DNA from: Augochlora pura
Taxonomy: Eukaryota; Arthropoda; Insecta; Hymenoptera; Halictidae
Assembly: GCF_028453695.1 (NCBI RefSeq)
Contig: NC_135782.1
Span: forward strand, 2,108,001 to 2,172,000
Reading direction: 5' to 3'
DNA length: 64,000 bases
Below are positions 38,601 through 50,278 of the stretch, in pieces. Made by a program: the position numbers and the translations under genes. The notes beneath the pieces were generated by a model. That model was not told the origin of the DNA. It ran no database searches and worked only from the letters and a program-made list of their open reading frames with translations. Position 1 is the first letter of the stretch. Each line of letters starts with the position of its first letter.

Positions 38601-40153
38601 AAAAGCTTGAAAACGTCCCGCTGTTGATTTATCGGTTGATAAAGCGGCGTGCGCCATAAATGGCAACGTTCAAGTGTTAATGAGATCCGGAAATGGTCTC
38701 TCCGCGTATTAGAGGATAACCGAATCCACGAAATTCCGACGATGCTCCTCTCTGCGAGGCTCGCCGATAATGGGATCGACGCGCGGAACATTATCGGGTC
38801 CGTTATCCGGCCGCATGAATCAGCCGTGCGAGTCGTCGATCATCGACGCGATTATAATTTTAATCGCGTTCGAAACTTGACGAGCCGCGCCTACCGCTTC
38901 TTCCTTCGGCGTTACTCGATCAGCAGCAACTCTCCGCTTAAATTCGTTACGGTTTTCGGTGACGCGCGCGACAGCGCTCTCCAAAATGTTCGACGACTCG
39001 TATGGCGTTTACGAATACTTGTTCGATTAAGGAACCGCGACACCGAGCAATAGAATTTTTTCCAATTATCACAGGTACCCATAGCTAACGGAACTTTTTT
39101 TCGTCATTAACGTCACATAAACGACATTGCTCGTGGACGTCTCTAATACCATAAATGAAATGATGCGCAATGCAAAGAAATATCGAGCGATCCACAGGTT
39201 TTAGATTTTCGATTCGCGTTCTCGATGTCACTGCGCCCCGAATTCAATTGCGAGGGGGCGACGATGGGAAAAACGGATATCGATTCCAGTTTACTTTCAT
39301 GCGATCGAGATTCCCGTTTTCAATGAAGTATTACTGCAATTCCATCTCCTCCGGCGATGCAATTAAAGCTGCATTTTATCGCGGAACTATGTTGTGCATC
39401 CACCGTTCGCATCGCATATGGAACACTTCCCGATCCCCCGATCCCCCGATCCCCCGTTCCCCCGTTCCCCGTTCCCCGTTCCCCGCAACCGATCGACGGA
39501 CCCCCATGCGAGTTAACCGACCGTTTATTAATAGGCTCGACCCTCGGATTCAATTAGTACTTACCTTTTCGAGAGAAAGATCGCCCCCCTCGATCGCTCG
39601 AAAAGGGTACAGAGCCACCACCACCTTCGTTCTCATCATTATTTTGTCCTGAAACACCGTGTTCAACAATTACCATCGTTAACATTCTACGCGGACTTTC
39701 GCGCGGTTATAGCAGACAAGGAGAGCGCAAAAACTATCGTAAATTATAAGCGCGAGAACTTTGTTTTATGTACGTAGAGCTTGATAATATTTTTCTCTCT
39801 TGCTCCCTCGCTGATAGGAGTATCCGCAAAAAGCTACGACCGAAAGCTGCACGATCTAACTTTAACGAGATAACATTTTTCCTCTAGTTTCCGCGCCGCG
39901 CCCGATTTCAAATTTCCACCCGATGATTCGAGAGTGTTATGTTCGTGTGCTTTCCCACAGGTGTGCTTCTTCGGCGAAGATATTAGTCGATTAGCTCCTT
40001 CAAAGTTATTCTTTTCCTTTGTTAAACGTAGCGAACAAATATTTTCCGAAGGATCGTTGTGTTATGTCAGGAGAGAGTATCGTTGTTTTACCTTTGTTTT
40101 AGAAGACGGAGTTCCTGGCGTGCCCCCTGGCATTATGGGTGTCGAGGGGGTAC
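32642..40153 (-). CDS. Btk29A: Tyrosine-protein kinase Btk29A (Tec family), 5' partial
   Basis: Btk29A/Tec29 is a cytoplasmic tyrosine kinase acting with Src kinases in actin remodelling, ring-canal growth and epithelial closure in Drosophila (established). Eleven exons join in frame: 40153-40092, 39648-39565, 36407-36343, 34517-34452, 34389-34261, 34186-33993, 33882-33711, 33640-33472, 33398-33280, 33185-32933 and 32743-32642, giving 470 residues in this window. In order: Pro/Gly/Thr linker (MPGGTPGTPSSKTK); SH3 (VVVALYPFRAIEGGDLSLEK, then DDSQEHWWKVKDEHG, then SIGYIPSNYV); SH2 (EWYVGDMSRQRAESLL, CFVVRNSSTKGLYTLSLYTK); kinase (GSGQFGVVRRGKW, VAVKMMK, HRDLAARN, DFG, activation-loop DDQYTSSGGAKFPIKW). 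All catalytic residues are intact. The first listed exon has an acceptor and starts with two bases of a split codon, so upstream exons exist. PH and BTK zinc motifs were not found up to 64 kb. Confidence 0.96.
34810..35280. repeat. Diverged tandem duplication, period about 288-290 bp
   Basis: CTTCGGGA-type sequence at 34810 recurs at 35098. AGCCCATCCC at 34951-34960 recurs at 35241-35250. A 21-nt identical segment ending TTACTTAAGTTTT occupies 34967-34987 and 35257-35277. The constant 288-290 bp offset shows two diverged copies in direct order. Confidence 0.6.
35551..35603. repeat. 10-bp minisatellite TGGCATAGCA
   Basis: Five perfect copies of TGGCATAGCA plus a partial sixth, within the Btk29A intron. 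Confidence 0.97.
36217..36253. repeat. Poly-C/CT tract (G-rich in Btk29A transcript)
   Basis: Nineteen C followed by C-runs separated by T. In the minus-strand transcript this is a G-run cluster about 90-125 nt downstream of the donor of the SH3 exon 36407-36343. Confidence 0.9.
37659..37683. repeat. (GGC)8 microsatellite
   Basis: Perfect GGC run in a Btk29A intron. Confidence 0.9.
39428..39485. repeat. CGATCCCC/CGTTCCCC short tandem repeat
   Basis: Seven- to eight-base C-rich units with GAT changing to GTT along the array. It lies just downstream, in transcript order, of the SH3 exon 39648-39565. Confidence 0.9.
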
Positions 40154-41070
40154 CTGGAAAATAAAGAGAAATCATGAAAGCCCTTGTCGTTAAGTTGGAT
40201 TCTAGAATTCCAGCCTTACTATTGATAATCGCACTTTTCGTTCGAGCTCTCCATCGAAGCTAGTCGTTCGGTCGCCGTAACATTTATTTATTTATCGCGT
40301 ACACGGTATACGCGATCCGATCCCATCACACACTTGGTTTTACCATTTATTTATTCCGATGTTTTTATTCACGGCGAACTAAAAACGCGCACGTTGTACG
40401 CCCGTAACTTTACGTTGGCGTTACCTTTGAAACACGCTAGTTTTCGTTGTATTTTAGCGTATTTATTTCACTGTGCCATTTATTTTGGCACGGCGAAAGA
40501 GGGAAACAGGAGGAAGATTTTTTGGCTGGCTCGACATATTTCGCAGCCGCGGCGAATATTTCCCGTTTTTAATTTAAAATCCGCGATTCTGTAGGTGGTT
40601 TAGTAAAATAAATTCGACAGCTGTCCGTGAATAAATTTGTAAGTCGGTGTGCTGTTGAAGCAGCGCGGTACGAGCGCGTGTCCGTGAAAACGGCGACGGG
40701 TAAAAAAGCTGCAAGGAAGAACACGAAATAAAGGAAGAACGTGACAACGAAAGAAACACCGCGCACGGCCGGGCACCGGTTACACGTGGATTTTTCTGTA
40801 CAATTAAACGGCAGCGCCGCGTTTTTCTTCGTCGTCGTGTCTGCGAAACAGCAAAGGGTTATCAGGATTTCCGCTGAAAAGAGCGGTTCCTTGTGTGTAT
40901 ATTTTTCCCCTCCATCGCGATAATTATTGAATACGCCGGCGAGCCGAAGAAGACAGTTCTCGCCTTCTCGAGGAAAAAGCCTCGTAACTTTTATTTTAAC
41001 GAGCTTACGTTTCCCACAATGTTTTAATGAATACTAACGAACCCCGACAACTTTACCGTGAAATTGAATC

Positions 41071-41098
41071 CGCGGCCGCGGCCGCGGCCGCGGCGGCG
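41071..41098. repeat. (GCGGCC)n repeat
   Basis: Tandem GCGGCC hexamers followed by GGC units. Confidence 0.9.
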
Positions 41099-42950
41099 AC
41101 AAGGCTTTTCAAGATGAAGACCATTGGTCTTGTTCGCGATGAAGCGGGCTCCGCGGCAGAGTGTTTCAATTTGAAAGATTACAAAGTCTTTGCGAAAGAA
41201 ACAGACTCGGCGGCGGTTTCGCGAGAAAAACGAGTGAACGAGTGAACGAGTGAACGCGTGCAATTCGCCTTCAATCCCGACCCTTTAAATCGGCACTCGA
41301 GATTACAGCGCATCCTTATCACCATCTCGATGTCATCTGTTATAGGAGTATCCCTGACGACATGGTTCTTCTGTCCTCACGATCAAAATCTCCAAAAAAT
41401 ATCTCCATTAAAATCGTTTCTAATCGAAACCGTCGAATCGACCGCAATGATTTTTACGACACTCGGTACGCGGTCGAAGATCTCGGGCTCTAATTAACAG
41501 ACTTATCGGCACCGTACCGATCAAGTTCAAAACAGTAGTTCTGGTCAGGAATTAAAGTAGACTTTGTTAGCGAGCGCTACCAATTAAACGTCTTCGCCAT
41601 TCAACGGTCGGTAATTAAACGAGGATTAAAAGTAATTGTTCCGTTTGCCTCGCGAGCTCAGACTGGTGCAGTCTTAGGAGGTGAAATAAAGTAAAGAAAC
41701 AACGAATTAATTTGTGGACCGTCGGAAGCTCTCTCTGGTCGAACATTTTTTTCTTTTCTTGTTCTTCTCTTGGTACTTGCGCAACCGTAACGAGCAAGAG
41801 GGATCGCTCGACACGGACGAACCGCAAGAAGCAAGAATGGCGTAACGATAATACAATTGTGGCGACCCTGATTTTAATAACGGTTGTCAGGTCAACGTAT
41901 TTCGAAGGAGTTTTCGTACGCTGCTCCTAGGCTCCGTTTAGCGCGGTCTGTTTTTATGCGCGGACAACGATATACATATAAAAAAGGTATGTACCGTGTG
42001 TTAGGAAGCCCGATGCCATACAGTATTGATATAATCGGTTTAACCCCTTGCCGTACCATTTTCTTTAGAAGTTGCACGATCAGAATTTCTTCGATCCCAC
42101 TAAATTCTTAGATGAAAAAGGAAATTTTATATTTATCGTGTGCTTATATCTACTTAAATGTTTAAATATTGGTAACGAGGGAATCAAATTTGATTCCCAG
42201 TTAAAGGAACGAATGAATATTCATACCTGATAGCTTATTACTAGAAATCTCCATAACGAGTCTGTCTCGTTAAAGTACGGCAAAGGGTTAACGACCTGTA
42301 TAAAAGCGATGTACAATCATTTTCAAACACTTATTACTTATTCCTTTTTCGAGTTCGACCCGTAAAGAGACAGCGAGACTGTCTCCACCCCGTCACTGCA
42401 TCCGCGCCAAATATAATAAACGGTGTAGAGGAGCATTTCCATCGTGCCCAATATATGTATTTTACCACGCAATCCTCTACACAATATTTGATTTACTCGA
42501 AATTTTTCAATCTTCCACATCGTCCAGCTTTTCTCTGCCGGCGTCGAAACGGCACGGCCATTCCCTTCGCTCGAAGCGCGATAACTCGCCGAGAAAAGAT
42601 CGTACATCAATTTTTGTTAACCCGATCGAGAGGGGAGACTTTAATCTTGAAATCCGTGGTTTCGATAGTTGAAAGTAAAATGTTCTTAGAGATTGTTCCT
42701 GAAAAAATTATAACAAGCAATGCTTTCAATAAGATTCCTTTAGAAATGGATTTTTGTTAAACGAAGGATGCTCGGGTTTATCTATTAATCGAACCGGTGC
42801 ATTGTTCTCTCGTTCCTATACATATTCACGGTGCGTCGTCGTCGGTGTTCCGTGGCTCGCGAAAATCGCGGAACCAAAGCGCGACTATTTATCAAGCGAA
42901 TATTTCGCTATCCGCAAGAGAGTACACGATTTACCTTGATGTCGGCGGCA

Positions 42951-43016
42951 TCCCGATTTCGATCCCGATTTCGATCCCGATTTCGATCCCGATTTCGATC
43001 CCGATTTCGATCCCGA
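42951..43016. repeat. 12-bp minisatellite TCCCGATTTCGA
   Basis: Five perfect copies of TCCCGATTTCGA plus a half copy. Confidence 0.97.
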
Positions 43017-44350
43017 CGAATGCATCGCGACGAATGCTATGCGAATATTCTCCGGCGGGTATCCCTTAGACGCGCAGCACTCCGCGTATCGTATTCATTT
43101 CTTGTCAAGTATGGCCCGTGACAATGGAGATTTTAATACGAGACTGCCTGCTGCGCGGGGATCCAGCTTTATCGGGGATTATGTGCCTCGAAACGTTCGT
43201 TTCCCTCGTTCATCCTTATTCCTTTCGTAGATGAGTCAGTGGGGACAGCGAGAAATTCCTTAATTTTCGCATCGCTGCGTTACCGTCGCATAAATCGACA
43301 TAACCCAGCGTCGGAATTAATAGCGAAACGATTTAATCGACGAACAGCTTTTCGAAACACGAACTTTGATGTTTCGATCGAATCCGTTATGGCTCGACAG
43401 TTTCCAGAAAAATTTATGTTAATTCGCGACGGAGAAATTTCAATGAAATTACTTTTCGATGCATGCGATAATTAAACCGCGGACCCTCCTGGGCGTTTGA
43501 ATTTTTCGAGACGTTTCCATGTCGAAACAGTGAAACAAAATGAATACGAGGATTTCCTGTTGACGACATACTCTGTCGCAGGTCGGAAAAGAGAGTAAAA
43601 AAAGGTTGAATTAAAGTGTCACTGCAGATATTACGATTCCCAGTCTGCCAGTAATAATACTGTCTCTGCTGAAATTTACGAAGCGAATGAGTCCCTCGCG
43701 AGAGACTCATCGAATCCGAGAGAGTTCCTCGGTTGTCGATCTCGTCTATACTCCGCGACAAGAAGATGCCTCGTCCCGTGAAATGCTAGCGCGATTTCCC
43801 AGCAACGAATTTTTATCCGCATTTCCCGTTTACGCAGAAATATTCGCATCTTTTTATTTCTCAAACGAAACACGCGTACGATCTCTTCGCCTAATTTCTA
43901 CTAGATCATTTGAACTTTTAACCACCAATGGCGTGACGTGAATGATGGGAGACTATTTATTAGTGTCGGGCAACAAAAAATTTAATCGTGAAATATTAAC
44001 GCGTTCGCTACCGCCGTTTTTTCGCTGTTTCCCTTCATTGTCGGACCGTTTAGTTCGGTACTACTGTACTGCAGTTCGCTTGTCAAACATTGAAACAATT
44101 TAGCGAACTAAAGCTATGAATTATGACATGGTCGAAATGTTTCGTTGGGAACAGATGAACGAAACCACGAAAAAGTAAAGTTTGCGGGACGAGAAATAAT
44201 AATATCGCGACGGACTGTAGTTGGTTCAGCTTACATCGGAGCTCCATTCTCTTCTAGATACCATTACCGGTTGCATTTTGTTCCCCGACGTTCTCATAAT
44301 TCCAATTTGCATTAATGCTCAGCTAGAAATATTATTCTCCTGTTTTGCCA

Positions 44351-44411
44351 GGGCTCCCTCTCCCTCTCTTACTCGCTCTCTCTCTCTCTCCCCTCTCCCT
44401 CTCTCTCTCTT
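44351..44411. repeat. CT-rich microsatellite
   Basis: Imperfect CT/CCCT run on the plus strand. Confidence 0.9.
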
Positions 44412-44784
44412 CTCGAATCTCCGCCTCTCCACCTTGCTTTTTTCATTTACTCGAAGCAGCATCCGATTCTTTGTGTTCTCAATTAATGCGACGGTGCGGT
44501 GTAACGAGCGAACAACGCCGAAGCTCGTTAGCCAGCCGATTCGTTGATAAAGTACATTTCATTTCGAGATCTCGCCACGAGGAAAGCCCGATTTCCCGTT
44601 TTAATTATCCCTTCGCCCTTTCCGTCGCGGGTTTCTCGGTTTTCTCGGCTTTCCCGGCTCTGCTCGTGTTTAAGGCTGCCATTGTGCCCCGGCCTGTGAG
44701 CTTCTACATAGGTGCACGCGAACTTTTCAACATCGATTGCCTTTCTATCCGAAGCTCGTCAAATGTCCCCTTTTCCCCTCCTCT

Positions 44785-44789
<5 letters not shown>

Positions 44790-44822
<33 letters not shown>
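44790..44822. repeat. (CT)16 microsatellite
   Basis: Near-perfect CT run. Confidence 0.93.
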
Positions 44823-44827
<5 letters not shown>

Positions 44828-45091
44828 CTTTCTCGTCAATAGGATGTTCATGTAATTACAGATACCCGCGAATTAATTGACCGAGAACGCAATTAAACGC
44901 GCAGTGGTATTTCGTTCGGTTTCCAAATAATATGCGGAGCAATTTTATATCAGTGCATATTATTCGATAATGGGGAATTATCGAGCAAGTCCTACATCCG
45001 TGCTGGTATTAATATTGGAATAATTCGACGGACAACGATAGGCGCATTGATATTCTATTTTCGTGAACGAGTTCAATTATTTCGGAGCGTT

Positions 45092-45343
45092 CCACAAAAA
45101 ATGTCGTTTATCCACTTTTTCTCTTGAATTCGGAATCTTTCTGCTCTCCTCTCTTTCCCCTTTAACGTCACAATAAACGTCGCTTCTCTTCGAGTTCTCT
45201 TTTTCGCTGCCTCTTTCTTTCCTTTTACCGTCTCTGTCACAATAAACGTCGTTCTTTTTTCGGCTTTCCATCGTTCCGTTTCTTTCTTTCTTTCTTTCGT
45301 TCATCAGCTCTTGCTCTCTCCTCCTGTATTACAATAAATGTCG
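45092..45343. repeat. Spaced box array, consensus CACAATAAACGTCG
   Basis: Near-identical boxes at about 45092-45106 (CACAAAAAATGTCG, degenerate), 45169-45182 and 45238-45251 (both CACAATAAACGTCG) and 45331-45343 (ACAATAAATGTCG). They are separated by pyrimidine-rich spacers, with start-to-start distances of about 77, 69 and 92 bp. Confidence 0.65.
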
Positions 45344-45782
45344 CGTCAGGCACGAACAACGCCGTTCTTGCAATTTTTGTGAAGTAGAAACAAGTCGCGG
45401 CGTAACCTCAGCGTAAACTTGGCATTACAATTAAGAACGTACCATAAATTTCATCCTAGCCATGCAGATTCAGTCGCTGCGCATCGAACCAACCCATTGG
45501 AGAACTTTGAGAGAAATCAAAAACTCGAAGAACCATCGGACACAAACTCGAACGTCTTCACAGTCGCCACTGCACTTTTCCGAAGATGTTATCGGGGCGC
45601 GAGTGAAAGTGCTCGCGAACACGCACCGGTGTATCGTTTCGCACGCACACGGCTTTCACTCGCGATTATGGTCGATCAAATTTTCGTGCTGAGTCGTTGC
45701 CATACTGCCCGTAAAATATACAAGAGGAAATTCAACGAGCAACAGCAGATTCAAAACGAAAAGTGGGAGAGAAAAAGACAGA

Positions 45783-45787
<5 letters not shown>

Positions 45788-45820
<33 letters not shown>

Positions 45821-45832
45821 GAGACAGATGGG
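45788..45832. repeat. (GA)n microsatellite
   Basis: GA run with two GGA interruptions. It is the one purine tract on the plus strand in this half of the window. Confidence 0.92.
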
Positions 45833-46290
45833 GGAAAAAGTATAAAGTCGCAAATTCGAGGAAAAAATGATGGAAATTTTGCGAGGACAGTTGCAACGGT
45901 CGAGGTCGCGGCCGAGACAGAGTGCAGTTACAAGCTGGTGCAAGCCGGTGCAAGCTGCTGCGTGCACCGAAAGCGCACTGGCTGCCGGAATATCAACGGT
46001 GAGCGAAGGACGATACCACAGAGCTAGTCTCCACCCTGTCTAGACAAAATCGATGCGACCTCAACCTCCTGCATCCCCTCCAGCATCCCTTAGACCGTTC
46101 AACGTCCCCACGTGCGTGCCTGGCCCTGGCCGCGCGTCCCTCTGACTCTATCTTTTCCTCTCTTTCGTCTCGTCGCCTCTCCAGCGCGTCTCTTCTCTCC
46201 TCCTCGTCCGAAATCGAGCGTCGTCCCTCTCCATCGAGCCGGTCGGCTCGGTCGCCGTCGAGTTTCATTACCGGAAGCAGTCTCTGCTCC

Positions 46291-46330
46291 ACCCCCGACC
46301 ACCCCCGACCACCCCCGACCACCCCCGACC
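46291..46330. repeat. 10-bp minisatellite ACCCCCGACC
   Basis: Four perfect copies with a diverged fifth. Confidence 0.95.
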
Positions 46331-47178
46331 GCCCGCGACCGTCCCTAACGCTCGAGTGCATGCTAAGTTCACCGAGGATGGATACACGCGTCTTCTTACT
46401 CAAAACCCGTCGCTTTCTTCCTCTTTTTCTGCTCTAGTGCCGCGCCGATTCTACAGCACGTTCAACCGTAAGTGTCCCAGGCCAGTACGGAGTTATTACT
46501 AGCAAGAATTATGGCATACACTGAATTTTTTGTAAAACGGGAAAACTTTGACGAAAAGGAAAACTGAAAAGAGAGAAACGGTTGAGAAGAAACTGTTTCG
46601 AAGAGGATTCGTAGCAGCGAAAGATCTTGTATTGGAAGCCGGCGTTTCCCGTCGGGGCGGTAAGATATATAGAAAATAATGGCGTAGCTCTAATTAAAAA
46701 TGCTGTCTAGAAAACATAGCGCTGCGGCACGTTACCACCTGACCCGAGATCCTCGTTAGCACGATCCACTGAGAACTTTCGTATTTTCACGGTCCTCGCG
46801 ACTCTCTGCTTTAAATTGAATGCGTAAATACGTCCCGGCATATTGCGCTAATAAACGCGGAGCGTCCAACGAAAAAAAATTGCCCGACTCGTCGCGACGC
46901 GACGAAACGCGGCCATTTTCATTCAACAACTTTCGAATTACGTTTGAGTTTAGTATCGTTTCGACGGACGCATCGTCCGGAAACGAAACATCAGGTTTCA
47001 TCGTATCTAGAGAAATCTTTCTCGCCCTGTAACAGACTGGCCTCTCCTCGAGCTAAAGCTGCCCCGAGTCTCTCCGGTTAACACAGCAATTTTCGAACGT
47101 TAAACTCTTCAGTGGAGATGCACTGTTACGCCGCGCCAGTAGACTATAAACTACGACACTGAAAGTAATCTCTCAAAG

Positions 47179-47180
<2 letters not shown>

Positions 47181-47211
<31 letters not shown>
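47181..47211. repeat. (CT)15 microsatellite
   Basis: Perfect CT run. Confidence 0.93.
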
Positions 47212-47212
<1 letters not shown>

Positions 47213-48443
47213 GTTTCTATCCCGTAATGACTTTCATCCCCTAAAGCAACTCTCCGGAGCGAAACTCTTACGTTGACACGTACCGTTGCTCCACCGGGCA
47301 TAAACTACGACTATGTCGCCGGAGTCTGTTAGAGACAATTCCTCCGACTAACTCGCCATCGATTTCGACGTCTGCTTTTTGCCAGGAAACACAATGGAGT
47401 TAAGTTAGGCGTTTCCAATTTCTTTTTTTTCGATCAGTACACGATGCGAACAATTGCAATTACCATGGCCGTTATCGATTCGAGCAATTAGATAAGAAAC
47501 CCCTCGCAAATTACAGATTTAACGGAGATAGCTAATAATATGAATATTTCAGTGGTCGTTTCGAAAAATGTTCCGGTGAAATCGCGATGCAGCGTGAAAT
47601 ACGGGCACAGCCGCCTTCGGAATTATCGATCGTCATTTTCTGTTCTCTAGATTTATGGAAAGTAGAATGGGCTCGTATCGCGCAACGTACGCCGCTGTAC
47701 CATCTGTAGAACGTCGATATCAATGGACGATCACGATAGCAGAATCTAGTTAGTTTTGATCGCCCTGTACTCGAGTTTCCACCGCTATTTCACTTTCTTT
47801 CTCCTCCGAGCGTTTTCCATATTTCCTCCAGCCTTCTCATTGCATCTTCTCTGTTAACTAATTTTCTGAAAGATCCTGTTCTTCTCTTGCTCGAACTTTC
47901 TCGAGGAAGCCTCGCAACAAAGAATAGTTCTCCTCGCGAAATGTATTCTTTAGCTGGAGCTAGAGAAACGTAGCTCGAGAAATGGAGTTACAGGAGGGAA
48001 ACTGAAGAAAGAAAGGAACAATTAAAGTTTCACGTTTCCCTTGCTCTAATTTCAGCTATCTTCCTAAATTGATTTTTTTCTCGTTCCATCCCCACGCTTC
48101 GCTTCGCGCCTCTATTTCTGTTCTTCTGTCGCTTTTTGGTTCTGCGCTCGCCCCGCCTTCGGACTCCGATCCCCGCGATCGAAACGACCGCTCTGAAAAA
48201 GTCTGAAAGCCGGGTGCATCGGTCTGATAAATTGATGAACCACGATTCAAGCCGAGAAGCAATGACAGCAGCGGTTTTCCTCCAGTCGCGCTGCGACGGT
48301 TGCTTTCTCCTCGGCTCAGCTCGTCCGTGAGGCAAACAAAAGAATTAAACACGGCTGATAGAGTCGTTGAGATAATTGCTCGGCCGTGTAGCAAAATATT
48401 CGCTAGAAACGCAAAGTTCATCCTCTATCGGCACGGGTTCGAA

Positions 48444-48462
48444 CGCGCGCGCGCGCGCGCGC
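48444..48462. repeat. (CG)9 alternating tract
   Basis: Uninterrupted alternating C and G. Such tracts are the classical Z-DNA-forming sequence. Confidence 0.9.
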
Positions 48463-49824
48463 CAGAAAACGGCTGACCTGTTTCGAGAGCCGCCGACAAA
48501 ACACGTCCCCGTCTCGCCATTGCCCCCGAACACAGGTAAACCGGTTATTACCCGCTCGTTTACTCTCGATTAATTCGAATGTTTTCAACCTTTCCATTCT
48601 ATCACCGGCCGCCCTTCTTCCCGATAATTCCCTGTGATTTTCTATCGCGATTTCACATACCGGCAGGGACAGCACTGGAATAATTGGGACCCTCGTCTAA
48701 CTGATAGAAATTCTAATCGAGCGAGTCGATACTCAGGGAATTGATAACTAGTTACCTCGATCACCAAGTGATGGATAATATTTCCACACAATTTTCACGA
48801 TTTTTTCGCACACATGTGCGATCAATCGCGTCGGGAATAATTTCCATACGAAGTCCCGCATACGAATTCTCTTGTTTTCACGAACAACTTGTTTTCAAAA
48901 TTTTCTTCTCACCGAAAATGGTATTCCACCGCAATATTCAGGCAGCTCGGAACGTTTGGTCTCGGTGGAGGCCGTGTTTATGCGAAGCTGTACAAATCGT
49001 CTGCAATCTGTTTTCTAAACTATTTTCCTACACAGTAGAGGAACACCATCACTCGAAATTTTCTCATAAACTTTCAATCTTAGCAACCGCCGTACCTATG
49101 ACGCTGTAAATAATCTCGGCTCGCGGTTCTCTAAAATATGTTACTGCCGCGGAACAAAACTCCACTATTCTACAATTTTTGCTCAGTTCCAAACGTTCGA
49201 TAAAAAAAAGCGTAACTTGTATTCCCAACTAGTTTCCTGATACATACCGGCAAACCGAATTCTATTTTACTAGCGACTAACCCCCAGCAGAATATTTACG
49301 AAATCCAAAACACGGAATTTCACCGGCGAGATTTTCGCGGAACTGGCTGATGCACAATTTCTTTCTTCGTACATGAAACGAATTTATCCTCTGTCCATCG
49401 ATAGCTGTAATCGTCGTAAGCGTGTCCGAAAAGTCTCTCTCCCTGAAAATCGTTCCATGATTTCATATAAATTCTCGCGAACGGGGCGATGACGTCATTT
49501 CCTCCGGCGGAATTCTCCGAGGCGGACATTAGGTCAACCGAAAGCGTTTTGCTTTGTAAATGTTTGAAAATGTCTCAGGTCGATGCATATTCAATGCGCG
49601 CGATGGAGAGTCTGGCGATATATCTCGGAAAGATGTCGGAAGACGTGGCTCGGCCGTCATTTTCCGAGGCTCGTAACGACTCCCTTAAGGAAAGCTCGCG
49701 CCTTTCGCCCTCTGCGAAAGTCCGACTCGACAGATCATTATGCTTTGATTTGTGCGCCCCAGATACCCGAAAGCAGGGGCCGACCTTTATCGAGTGGTAC
49801 ACATGCCGCCTTTTTCACCGGCGG

Positions 49825-49920
49825 GACGAGGCGAGGCGAGGCGAGGCGAGGCAATGCGATGCGAGGCAAGGCGAGGCAATGCGATGCGATGTGAGGCAAG
49901 GCTAGGCAAGGCTAGGCTAA
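49825..49920. repeat. Degenerate 5-bp GCGAG/GCAAG/GCTAG repeat
   Basis: GCGAG units followed by CAATGCGATG, GCAAG and GCTAG variants, decaying toward CCTAGG. Confidence 0.93.
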
Positions 49921-50261
49921 CCTAGGCGGAAACTATAATGGACCCGGGAAAACATCAATGGGGGAAAGCTCCTTCCCAAGCTTCTCATGATGTCCACCTC
50001 TCAATGAAAACATGATCGACGACTACTCCACCGTGTGTTTGACAATCTATAAACCTTTCCGTTTACCGCGCATCAACTGCAGCAAGAATCATTTTCGTAA
50101 TTGAAATAGAGAATAAGAGAGTCGTCGCGCGAAGGATATTTGATTCTATTCAACGCGTTTCTCCTGGAATTTGAGTTTAAGATCGAAATGATACCGGTCA
50201 TGGGAGTTTTGGCAATGTACCGTGCGACGCTCCTATCTGTCCAACCAGTGGAGTGTATCCA

Positions 50262-50278
50262 CCCCCCCCCCCCCCCCC
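50262..50278. repeat. Poly-C run (C17)
   Basis: Seventeen consecutive C. Confidence 0.92.

Larger units (their letters stand above)
36408..39564 (-). other. Btk29A intron between the two SH3 exons
   Basis: A 3.2-kb GC/CpG-rich intron. It contains a (GGC)n tract at 37659-37683. Open frames up to 165 codons (for example 38791-38294 on the minus strand and 37484-37912 on the plus) have no recognisable domain. I regard them as chance frames. Confidence 0.7.

Noticed and set aside
38294..38791. 165-codon minus-strand frame within the Btk29A intron
   Set aside because: Lies on the Btk29A sense strand, but the flanking SH3 exons join in phase without it, and no domain is seen.
42951..43016. 12-bp array as a CRISPR-like repeat
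   Set aside because: Contiguous units with no spacers in a eukaryotic nuclear context; ordinary minisatellite.
45419..46027. 202-codon plus-strand frame
   Set aside because: Contains a translated (GA)n tract (RERERERERR), no known domain, no splice partners; chance frame in GC-rich DNA.
46300..46403. Minus-strand MSKKTRVSILGEL... as a Btk29A first exon
   Set aside because: Could end in phase at GAC G|GTCGCG, but the donor is poor, the sequence does not resemble known Btk29A N-termini, and it runs into the 10-bp minisatellite.
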